Below, piece by piece: positions 5,764 to 11,599 of a DNA stretch of 11,599 nt (the stretch's first letter is position 1; every line of letters begins with the position of its first letter). Below the pieces are notes generated by a model that was given only the letters and a program-made list of their open reading frames with translations, did not search any database and was not told the DNA's origin. Source of the DNA: an uncultured Lachnospiraceae bacterium (GTDB taxonomy: Bacteria; Bacillota; Clostridia; Lachnospirales; Lachnospiraceae); NCBI GenBank assembly GCA_910588885.1, contig CAJUSQ010000098.1, positions 1 to 11,599 of the forward strand, read 5' to 3'. A program made the position numbers and the translations under genes.

Positions 5764-5993
5764 CGTCTTTCACAAATCTTCTCACACCTTCCAAAAGTCC
5801 TGATTTGCGGTCATTGTTCATTCATCTTATAGAAATCAATTCATTTTACCAAAATTTATTTATCTTGTATCAACCCATTCATCATCTTGCACAAATCCGT
5901 TTATCTTGATAATATGCTTTACTTGCCTACATCACATATAGGCAAATGCGGCTATCTATTTTGTATCAACTCATTCATCATCTTATACAAATC
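5764..5993 (+). repeat. Array of about eight 15-bp iteron-like motifs (consensus near YATCTTRTACAAATC)
   Basis: Copies start at 5764 (CGTCTTTCACAAATC), 5823 (CATCTTATAGAAATC), 5842 (CATTTTACCAAAATT), 5861 (TATCTTGTATCAACC), 5883 (CATCTTGCACAAATC), 5902 (TATCTTGATAATATG), 5957 (TATTTTGTATCAACT) and 5979 (CATCTTATACAAATC). Spacing between most neighbours is 19 or 22 bp, about two helical turns. A weaker candidate begins at 5785. The copies at 5823, 5883 and 5979 are nearly identical; those at 5842 and 5902 are degenerate. Candidate binders are the XRE regulator, the ParB-like proteins or the recombinase. Confidence 0.5.
5961..5989 (+). promoter_or_regulatory. Promoter of the XRE-recombinase operon, built from two repeat units
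   Basis: TTGTAT (5961-5966) and TATACA (5984-5989) are 17 bp apart, giving a leader of about 30 nt before ATG 6027. Each hexamer lies inside an iteron-like unit. The 38-bp stretch 5961-5998 is a near copy (33 of 38 identical) of 5865-5902, where the matching -10 has decayed to TGCACA. Protein binding to the units should control the promoter directly, fitting autoregulation by the XRE protein. Confidence 0.55.
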
Positions 5994-6026
5994 CATTCCA
6001 TCCGCACAATCCAAAGGAGGCCAGCG

Positions 6027-6539
6027 ATGCAGATCAACTATAAGCTTATCGGAAAAAGGATCCAGGAAATACGCAAACGGGAGGGGCTGTCACAGATGGC
6101 TCTGGCCGAAGCCGCGGGACTGTCCTGCTCCTATATCAGTTACATTGAAACCGGAAGAAAACAGCCCAGCCTTACCGCACTGCTGCAAATTGTGAATACC
6201 TTGGGCATTACCATGGACGAACTTTTGTTTGGAAATCAATTTTCCAACTCCACCGATTACCAAACCGACTTTGATGTGCTGATGGAGGACTGCACCTTGT
6301 CGGAACGACGGTTCCTTTACCTCTTGAGCGTCCTGGCAAAAAAGGCCATCCGGGACAACGACTGGGTTTTAATGGAAAAAAACGTACTGGAAACCTTTGG
6401 GGATTTCACTTGCGGTCAACCTTTTGACCCCAGGTTTATAGACAATTTTCCTAAACATGATAAAATACAGGAAAACAACTGCATTCCCGGAAAACCGAGT
6501 TTCACGGAAGGAATGCAAGGAAGGAAAGGCGGAATCTGA
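6027..6539 (+). CDS. HTH_XRE transcriptional regulator
   Basis: A 170-residue protein. Residues about 7-69 are a Cro/CI helix-turn-helix: IGKRIQEIRKREGLSQMALA, then GLSCSYISYIETGRKQPSL and ending TMDELLFG. The rest (70-170) is a mostly helical tail without a known catalytic motif, possibly for dimerisation. The frame is open from 5946, but ATG 6027 is chosen because AAAGGAGG lies 6 nt upstream, the HTH starts there, and the promoter at 5961-5989 would cut into a longer form. It is the first gene of the recombinase operon; the recombinase TTG follows its stop with no gap. The likely role is a repressor of this promoter through the repeat array. No peptidase domain is present, so it is not a LexA- or CI-type self-cleaving repressor. 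Confidence 0.88.
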   Translation: MQINYKLIGKRIQEIRKREGLSQMALAEAAGLSCSYISYIETGRKQPSLTALLQIVNTLGITMDELLFGNQFSNSTDYQTDFDVLMEDCTLSERRFLYLLSVLAKKAIRDNDWVLMEKNVLETFGDFTCGQPFDPRFIDNFPKHDKIQENNCIPGKPSFTEGMQGRKGGI

Positions 6540-8444
6540 TTGAACGATATACGGAACCAGAAAAATCTGATCCGGGAACGCTACAAGGGGATCTCTTCAC
6601 AGGAGCTGGAAGTTCTTCCGGCCAGGCCCCCGGAGAGCCCCTACGATTCGTCTGTAATGAAACGGGTAGCCGTTTACGTCCGGGTTTCCACCGATGGCCT
6701 TAGCCAGACTTCCTCCTACGAGCTTCAGAAAAACCACTATACCGACCTTGTCAACCAGCATCCAAACTGGCAGCTGGTTGAGATTTATGCAGACGAGGGC
6801 ATCAGCGGTACTTCCCTGAATCACCGGGACGCCTTTCTAAGGATGGTTGAAGACTGCCATCTGGGCAGGATTGATATTATTTTAACGAAAAGCGTTTCCC
6901 GTTTCGCCCGGAATATTATCGACTGCATCGGGTATGTCCGGCAGCTGAAAGCCCTCTCCCCGCCCATCGGTATCAAATTTGAAGCGGAGAATATTTTTAC
7001 GCTGGACGACAACAGCGAAATGGCGCTGTCCTTTATGGCGGCAATGGCCCAGGAAGAAAGCCACAATAAAAGCGATATTATGAATGCTTCCGTGGAAATG
7101 CGGTTCCGCCGGGGAATTTTCCTGACCCCTGCCCTGCTGGGCTATGATAAGAATGAAAAGGGCGAGCTGGTCATTAATGAACAGGAAGCAAAGATCGTGC
7201 GATTCATCTTCTACCGCTATCTTTCGGGTTCTTCCTGCCGTGAAATTGCCGATCATCTGACTCAAATGGGGCAGTCCACAAAGAAGGGAAACTCTGTCTG
7301 GAACCCCGGAAGCATTCTTGAAATCCTTCAAAACGAACGTCACTGCGGAGATGTTCTTGCCCGGAAAACCTGGACGCCCAACTACCTGGATCACAAATCC
7401 AGGAAAAACCGTCAGGACCGGAATCAGTACCGCCATAACGGCCACCATCACGCCATTATTTCCAAAGAAGATTTCATAGCCGTACAGAAACTGATTTTCA
7501 ATGCCAGATTCAAGGGAAAGGGGATTCTCCCGGAGCTGCGTGTAATCCCCTCCGGAGCCCTTAAGGGCTTTGTTTCCGTCCATCCCCGCTGGGCCGGCTT
7601 TAAGGCCCGGGATTATCAGGATGCCTGCCGAAGCATTTTACCGGAAGACGCCTGTACCGGAGCCAGAACGGCAGAGGTTTTTCCGGGGGATTTTGATCTA
7701 AGGGGCTATGAAGTAACCCGGGCCCAGTTCTTTACGCCTGTCCGGCAGCCTTATGTTCTGTTCACCCCAAGAACCATTCGTTGTAACCAATTTTGTCTGC
7801 AGAAGTTAGAGAAGATCCGTACGGTCGAATTTCTGCTCCAACCCTTTCACGGCCTTTTAGCCGTCCGTCCCTCCACAGAAGACTGCGGCACCCGTATTGT
7901 CTGGGCCAGGGAAAAAGACGGACAAATTGTTCCCCGCAAAATTCACGGCGCGGCTTTCCTGCCTGTGCTGTATGAACTCTGCGGCTGGAATCCCCATTGC
8001 AAATACCGCTGTCTTGGTTATCTTTGGAAAAAAGGTTCCGAACAGGTACTGATCATCCATCTGAGAGAACCGGAAGTATTCCTGCCTTCCGAAGGGCTTT
8101 CGGAGGACTTTACGGAACCAGGGACTGCCCGGAACGCAGAATCGCCCGTAAGCCTTTTGGCATATCCCCGGGACTGGTACGGCTCCTTTGGAACTTCCTT
8201 CTATTATCAGGCCCAGGCAGCCGAGCTGGCTGCATTCCGCAATTCAAAGGATTGGCAGCTCCACTCTCCCGGTATCCCCTGCGGTATCGGGCAGCCGAAT
8301 GTAACAAGCCCCACAGAAGCCGGACAATACGCCGAAGAGCTTGTGAAGGAATTCACAAGCTATGATGCAAACCACCCCACAAACCATCCCTGTAAGGAGG
8401 AGACAAATGAACGAAATGTCCGCCAGTCATCCCTTTCCCACTGA
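6540..8444 (+). CDS. Large serine recombinase with a non-standard C-terminal module
   Basis: A 634-residue site-specific recombinase. The resolvase domain (about 42-190) has the nucleophile S50 in VAVYVRVSTD, YADEGISGTS (83-92) and the arginines of TKSVSRFARN (116-125). The Recombinase DNA-binding domain spans about 195-330 (GYDKNEKGELVINEQEAKIV, then NERHCGDVLARKT). The zinc ribbon with paired CxxC and the coiled coil seen in most integrases of this class are absent. Instead residues about 400-560 resemble the protein encoded next. The start is TTG at 6540, immediately after the XRE stop. ATG 6657 would keep the catalytic domain but drop a 39-residue N-terminal extension (RERYKGISSQELEVLPARP) that I regard as a family feature. 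It should recombine short att sites via a 5'-phosphoserine link; target sites are unknown. Confidence 0.9.
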   Translation: MNDIRNQKNLIRERYKGISSQELEVLPARPPESPYDSSVMKRVAVYVRVSTDGLSQTSSYELQKNHYTDLVNQHPNWQLVEIYADEGISGTSLNHRDAFLRMVEDCHLGRIDIILTKSVSRFARNIIDCIGYVRQLKALSPPIGIKFEAENIFTLDDNSEMALSFMAAMAQEESHNKSDIMNASVEMRFRRGIFLTPALLGYDKNEKGELVINEQEAKIVRFIFYRYLSGSSCREIADHLTQMGQSTKKGNSVWNPGSILEILQNERHCGDVLARKTWTPNYLDHKSRKNRQDRNQYRHNGHHHAIISKEDFIAVQKLIFNARFKGKGILPELRVIPSGALKGFVSVHPRWAGFKARDYQDACRSILPEDACTGARTAEVFPGDFDLRGYEVTRAQFFTPVRQPYVLFTPRTIRCNQFCLQKLEKIRTVEFLLQPFHGLLAVRPSTEDCGTRIVWAREKDGQIVPRKIHGAAFLPVLYELCGWNPHCKYRCLGYLWKKGSEQVLIIHLREPEVFLPSEGLSEDFTEPGTARNAESPVSLLAYPRDWYGSFGTSFYYQAQAAELAAFRNSKDWQLHSPGIPCGIGQPNVTSPTEAGQYAEELVKEFTSYDANHPTNHPCKEETNERNVRQSSLSH

Positions 8445-9006
8445 AAACTGCCAGGTTGTCCATGGGGCGTTCTTCTCCCATGGCTCCGATCCCAGCCTGA
8501 CCCTGCGGCCATCCGAATTATATGTCAATGCCGCATGTATCCGGAAGCTTCCGGATACGGACTATATTCAGCTGTTAATCCATCCGGAAGAAAAGAAGCT
8601 GGCCCTCCGCCCTTGTTTGGAAGATACCAAAGATTCCGTCCGTTGGTGCAGTACTACGTCCAAACGTTCTCCCAGACATATCCCCTGCCCCGTTTTTTTC
8701 GGAAAAGTCACCTCACTTATGGATTGGAACCCCAATTTCCGATATCGTCTGACCGGACGGCTTCTTTCCGCCAAAGAAGAACTGCTTTTCGTTTTTGACC
8801 TTACCGAGCCGGAGGTTTTTCCGATTTCCGCCGGGGAATCGACGCCTTCCTCTTCCCGTGCCCCGCTTTATCCGGAAGAATGGAAGCACCGGTTTGGCAT
8901 TCCCCTGCCGGAACATCAGAATTCTCCGCAAATCCGAATCTTCGACCAGTATGCCGTCTTTCAGCCCTATCCGGCGCCCGCGCAAAAAGGAGGAACTGCC
9001 CCATGA
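8407..9006 (+). CDS. Stand-alone homologue of the recombinase C-terminal module (199 aa)
   Basis: A 199-residue protein with no named domain that I recognise. It aligns with recombinase residues about 405-560. CIRKLPDTDYIQLLIHPEEK then LALRP (44-69) matches CLQKLEKIRTVEFLLQPFHG then LLAVRP. WNPNFRYRLTGRLLSAKEEL with LTEPEVF (107-138) matches WNPHCKYRCLGYLWKKGSEQ with LREPEVF. YPEEWKHRFG (155-164) matches YPRDWYGSFG. Both therefore share a beta-rich module. The start is ATG 8407 behind AAGGAGG 6 nt upstream, not the upstream ATG 8362. The gene begins 38 nt inside the recombinase gene. The inference is an accessory subunit, perhaps affecting synapsis, target choice or direction. Confidence 0.75.
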   Translation: MNEMSASHPFPTENCQVVHGAFFSHGSDPSLTLRPSELYVNAACIRKLPDTDYIQLLIHPEEKKLALRPCLEDTKDSVRWCSTTSKRSPRHIPCPVFFGKVTSLMDWNPNFRYRLTGRLLSAKEELLFVFDLTEPEVFPISAGESTPSSSRAPLYPEEWKHRFGIPLPEHQNSPQIRIFDQYAVFQPYPAPAQKGGTAP

Positions 9007-10085
9007 TTTCACCGGATTCTTCGAACCGGAACAAAGACCTGCAAAAGGATTGTATTGCATTGGCAAGTCCGCAAAAGGATTGTATTGCATTGGCTAATCC
9101 GCAAACAACGTTCCCATTAAAATCGGACCAGGAATTCTTAACGCTCATGCATCCCCTGACGGACCAGGAAATACATGCCCTGCAGGAATCCATAGAAAGC
9201 CGTCCCCTCTCCTATCCCGTTACCGCCTGGAAGGGCATATGCGTGGATGGCTGGGAAGAATACCGGATCTGCCGGGAAAGGCAGCTGCCTTACCGGATCT
9301 GCCAACTGGATTGTACAGACCGGAACCAGGTAATCTCCTGGATTTGCCAAAAGCAGCTCCAACAAACCGGTCTTTCCCGGGAACGGTTTCACTATCTGAT
9401 CGGAAAACGCTACGAAGCCGAGCGAAAACAGCTGCTTACCTCCGGCAATTTGTCCCCGAATTTCCCTCAACACGGTTTTATCACTTCTGAAGGCTGCTCT
9501 CAGCGGAAGATAACCAACACCCTGACTGCCCACCGACTGGGGAACGAGTACGGATTTGCCGCCAGTACCGTCGTGAAATACGGCGTCTATACCCGGAAAA
9601 TCGAAATCCTTTTGGAGAAAGATCCTGATTTCACCCAAAAAATTCTGTCCGGGAAGATCAAAATCTCCCATAACAATATCCTTACGCTGTCCCGGCTTCC
9701 TGCGGAAAGTATCCGGACTTTGAACCAGCGTTTATCCATCCGGAAGTTCACGCACCTTAGCTATTCCGCTCTGCGCCGGGAATTACCGGAAACCTCTGAT
9801 TCCCCTTGTACTAAATCAATTCCTTGTTTCAAATCAGTTTCAAAAAATAAAATCCTGATTAAACAAAAACCAAAATTCAACCCGGATGCGGGAATGGAAA
9901 GCCTGATTTATACGATTCCCTCCTGGGTCCGTACCATGGAACGGATTCTGGAAGACACCGATTTTGCCATCATTTCAAACCAGGCCGGGGAACAGCTGGC
10001 CTATCAGATCCAAACCATGCAGCAAACCGCCCAAAAACTCTTAATTCATATGCAGGAACGTACTGGAGGGAATACAGATGAATGA
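9003..10085 (+). CDS. ParB-like N-terminal domain protein
   Basis: A 360-residue protein. Residues about 42-145 carry the ParB/Spo0J-type domain seen in phage and plasmid proteins: MHPLTDQEIHALQESI, then WKGICVDGWEEYRICRERQL, DRNQVISWICQKQLQQTGLS and YLIGKRYEAERK. A helical DNA-binding segment follows (about 165-225: NEYGFAASTVVKYG, then ILSGKIKISHNN), and the C-terminal 110 residues are unassigned. The start is ATG 9003, in the overlapping ATGA with the previous stop and behind AAGGAGG; the frame upstream to 8880 is a shadow of the preceding gene. Residues 13-32 are encoded by a 30-bp tandem duplication. No ParA-type ATPase gene accompanies it, so plain plasmid partition is not the obvious role. 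DNA binding at the upstream repeats is an inference. Confidence 0.82.
   Translation: MISPDSSNRNKDLQKDCIALASPQKDCIALANPQTTFPLKSDQEFLTLMHPLTDQEIHALQESIESRPLSYPVTAWKGICVDGWEEYRICRERQLPYRICQLDCTDRNQVISWICQKQLQQTGLSRERFHYLIGKRYEAERKQLLTSGNLSPNFPQHGFITSEGCSQRKITNTLTAHRLGNEYGFAASTVVKYGVYTRKIEILLEKDPDFTQKILSGKIKISHNNILTLSRLPAESIRTLNQRLSIRKFTHLSYSALRRELPETSDSPCTKSIPCFKSVSKNKILIKQKPKFNPDAGMESLIYTIPSWVRTMERILEDTDFAIISNQAGEQLAYQIQTMQQTAQKLLIHMQERTGGNTDE
9041..9100 (+). repeat. Two tandem 30-bp units inside the ParB-like gene
   Basis: Units 9041-9070 and 9071-9100 are identical at 28 of 30 positions and begin GCAAAAGGATTG. The sequence GCAAA at 9101-9105 starts an abortive third unit. The length is a multiple of three, so each copy adds ten residues (QKDCIALASP and QKDCIALANP) to the N-terminal linker without shifting the frame. 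Confidence 0.9.
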
Positions 10086-10881
10086 CCTATCGCAATATGT
10101 ACCAAACGTAGTATTTGAACAGATTCCCATTAAGAATCTGGTATCCGACCAGGAATACCAGCGAAACCTGTCTGTCCGGCATGTACAGCGGGCCGCCGCC
10201 AACTTCGACCTTTATCAAATCAATCCGGTTAAGGTAAGCCGGAGGGGCAGCATTAATTATGTCTTTAACGGCCAGCACACCATAGAAATCGTTGCTTTGG
10301 TATCCGGCTCCCGGGATACTCCGGTATGGTGTATGGTATACACGGATTTGGAATATACCCATGAAGCCGATATTTTTGCCAATCAGATGAAATATGTCAA
10401 ACCGCTGCTGCCTTATGAAACTTTTATGGCAAGCGTGGAAGCCGGGAGTGACAAGCATATTTTAATCAAAGAACTGGTGGAATCCTTTGGCCTTTCCCTG
10501 ACCTCCTCCACCGCCCCGGGCGGGATCTGCGCCATTTCCACCCTGGTCAGCCTTTATGATAAACACGGCTATCACATGCTCCAGCGTGTCCTGACCCTCT
10601 GTATCGGAACCTGGGAAGGAGCTCCCCATTCCTTCAGCGCCAATCTTTTAAACGCCGCTGCCCGGCTGATCTCTGTCTATGGAGACGACCTCAAGGACGA
10701 CATTTTCAAGGAAAAAGTGGGACAAATATCCCTGAAGGAAATCATCCGCCAGGCCAAAGAACGGCGGGAAGGCTCCCTGGGCTATGCGGAAGCCCTGCTG
10801 CTGGCTTATAACAAGAAAATGAGAAATCCCCTGAAGATGGAATCCCTCTATCATTCTAAAACGAGACAATGTGAAGAATAG
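10078..10881 (+). CDS. DUF6551-type ParB-fold protein
   Basis: A 267-residue protein. The N-terminal 110 residues have a ParB/sulfiredoxin-like layout: IPIKNLVSDQEYQRNLSVRH (16-35), then INPVKVSRRG and the motif YVFNGQHTIEIVAL (61-74), where GQHT takes the place of the GxRR nucleotide-binding box of ParB. The C-terminal half is helical and ends in a basic tail. It fits the DUF6551 family from memory. Whether it binds CTP or cuts DNA is unknown. It begins 8 nt before the stop of the ParB-like gene (ATGAATGA) with GGAGG 8 nt upstream, so translation is coupled. It is the last gene of the operon and converges with a glycosyltransferase gene 38 bp away, with no clear terminator between. Confidence 0.75.
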   Translation: MNDLSQYVPNVVFEQIPIKNLVSDQEYQRNLSVRHVQRAAANFDLYQINPVKVSRRGSINYVFNGQHTIEIVALVSGSRDTPVWCMVYTDLEYTHEADIFANQMKYVKPLLPYETFMASVEAGSDKHILIKELVESFGLSLTSSTAPGGICAISTLVSLYDKHGYHMLQRVLTLCIGTWEGAPHSFSANLLNAAARLISVYGDDLKDDIFKEKVGQISLKEIIRQAKERREGSLGYAEALLLAYNKKMRNPLKMESLYHSKTRQCEE

Positions 10882-10919
10882 TCTTTGTTATATTTCAGCT
10901 TCCTTTTTTCATGGACGTT

Positions 10920-11599
10920 TCAATGGGTTTTTGAAATACCATGACAGATATTTGAAATTTCTTCATAAATATCTCCGACGAATGCAAAAAGCAGTTTTTT
11001 TAATACCATTCCTTTATTTTTTAAAGGAACCTGTGATGAACGCAGCTGAAAAAACAGGTAGTTCCACTGTGCACTCCTGTAATGAGAATTTCTGTGTATA
11101 ATCTGAATCAATTTTGCCTCAGACGGATTTTCTAACAAATCCCAGGGAAAATCGGGGCATTGTATTACAGCCTCTCTGATATACCTTGTATATACATGAT
11201 AGTCTTTTAATTTATGAAAATCTTCCATAATTTTTTTTGTTTTTTCCAATAAGAAACGCCATATGAGCCGTTTGGTCTGCGTATCCTCCGCCTCCTCCAA
11301 CAGAACCAGAAGCCCTTGCATTTCGTTTACATAGCAGCCGCATAGGAACCGACTTCGTTTCCATTTCTTATGGGACAGGCTTTCTGCCGAAATCCGGTAA
11401 TTATAATAAGCTTCCGAAGTCCTGACAATCCGCTTTGCTTTTCCCAATACGGTGGGTGTCCATAATGCATCTTCCCGCAAATCCCGCATTTCCGGAAACT
11501 TCACGTTTTGAATCAAATCCGTCCGATACAATTTATTCATGATTCGATTCAATATACCCCCCCCCAGGTATTCGCGGACAATCATTTCCCTTTCAAGAA
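10920..11599 (-). CDS. Family 2 glycosyltransferase, C-terminal part (5' end beyond window)
   Basis: The frame is open to the right edge and 226 codons are visible. NRIMNKLYRTDLIQNVKFPE then REDALWTPTVLGKAKRIVRT and YYNYRISAESLS is the classic second half of GT2 enzymes (the N-K-L-Y, F-P-E, E-D and Y-Y-x-Y-R-x-S-x-S-x-S pattern). These transfer sugars from nucleotide donors to cell-surface polysaccharide, teichoic acid or similar acceptors. The N-terminal nucleotide-binding DxD half lies outside the window. The residues after about 70 of the visible part are a helical tail typical of the family. A run of nine G on the coding strand (plus-strand C at 11557-11565) encodes LGGG, which makes the gene prone to frameshift by slippage. 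Confidence 0.85.
   Translation of the reverse strand, partial: LEREMIVREYLGGGILNRIMNKLYRTDLIQNVKFPEMRDLREDALWTPTVLGKAKRIVRTSEAYYNYRISAESLSHKKWKRSRFLCGCYVNEMQGLLVLLEEAEDTQTKRLIWRFLLEKTKKIMEDFHKLKDYHVYTRYIREAVIQCPDFPWDLLENPSEAKLIQIIHRNSHYRSAQWNYLFFQLRSSQVPLKNKGMVLKKLLFAFVGDIYEEISNICHGISKTH
11557..11565 (-). repeat. G9 homopolymer within the glycosyltransferase gene
   Basis: Nine C on the plus strand (G9 in the coding sense) encode part of YLGGGILNR. In the given sequence the frame is intact through the tract. Confidence 0.85.

Larger units (their letters stand above)
5467..6026. other. Gene-free structured segment: four hairpins then an iteron-like array
   Basis: I see no credible gene here: the short ORFs lack ribosome binding sites and have low-complexity translations. 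The left half (5542-5731) is a chain of four strong inverted repeats with little space between them. The right half (5764-5993) is AT-rich with about eight related 15-bp motifs. It ends at the promoter and ribosome binding site of the XRE regulator gene. The arrangement resembles a cis-acting site such as a replication or transfer origin, a partition site, or a recombinase att region. Which of these applies cannot be told from sequence alone. Confidence 0.6.

Noticed and set aside
5414..5909. Short ORFs on both strands within the hairpin region
   Set aside because: No credible ribosome binding sites, no recognisable protein similarity, and they overlap the inverted repeats.
9041..9100. Possible CRISPR repeats
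   Set aside because: Only two directly abutting units with no spacers, in frame within a coding region; this is a tandem duplication.
6540..10881. Anti-phage defence island
   Set aside because: No nuclease, helicase, reverse transcriptase or toxin motif is visible; the domain content fits a mobile-element or recombination module instead.

Overview
The window looks like a chromosomal stretch from a Clostridia bacterium, most likely Lachnospiraceae. The indicators are strong AAGGAGG ribosome binding sites, a clostridial second EF-G, a Lachnospiraceae-type serine recombinase with a phage-like ParB gene, and a B. subtilis-type LexA box. No database search was possible, so family names come from recognised motifs.

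Left region (1-1222): the first 22 codons of a RibD_C/DHFR-like gene leave the window on the minus strand. Then come a 63-residue conserved-looking small gene with its own promoter and terminator, and a decayed cassette. The cassette is a small Cro/CI-type regulator gene behind a perfect 22-bp palindrome, followed by a Fic-type gene. Each appears to have lost its middle while keeping both ends. Two hairpin terminators separate this from the next block.

Middle region (1223-5193): an EF-G paralogue (minus) and a membrane diguanylate cyclase (plus) are transcribed divergently, each with a recognisable promoter. The EF-G paralogue has an unusual G4 motif (TDMD instead of NKxD). The cyclase joins a membrane segment resembling an ECF-transporter S-component to a GGDEF domain. 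After the cyclase, a promoter with a near-consensus LexA box between its hexamers precedes a small 90-residue protein.

Recombinase locus (5467-10881): a gene-free 560-bp segment carries four successive strong inverted repeats and then a family of about eight short repeats spaced largely 19-22 bp apart. Two of these repeats form the apparent promoter of an HTH_XRE regulator gene. Downstream is a tight plus-strand run: XRE regulator, large serine recombinase (TTG start abutting the previous stop), a 199-residue protein, a ParB-like protein and a second, DUF6551-type ParB-fold protein. The junctions are 0-nt, 38-nt, 4-nt and 8-nt overlaps, so the genes are almost certainly co-transcribed and coupled. 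The recombinase lacks the usual zinc ribbon. It ends in a C-terminal module of about 230 residues, part of which is clearly homologous to the stand-alone 199-residue protein. Together with the structured upstream DNA, this is the best candidate for an under-described system: a serine-recombinase/ParB-like DNA-transaction module with its own cis-acting site.

Right edge (10920-11599): a convergent, 5'-truncated family 2 glycosyltransferase on the minus strand, with a G9 homopolymer inside its coding sequence.
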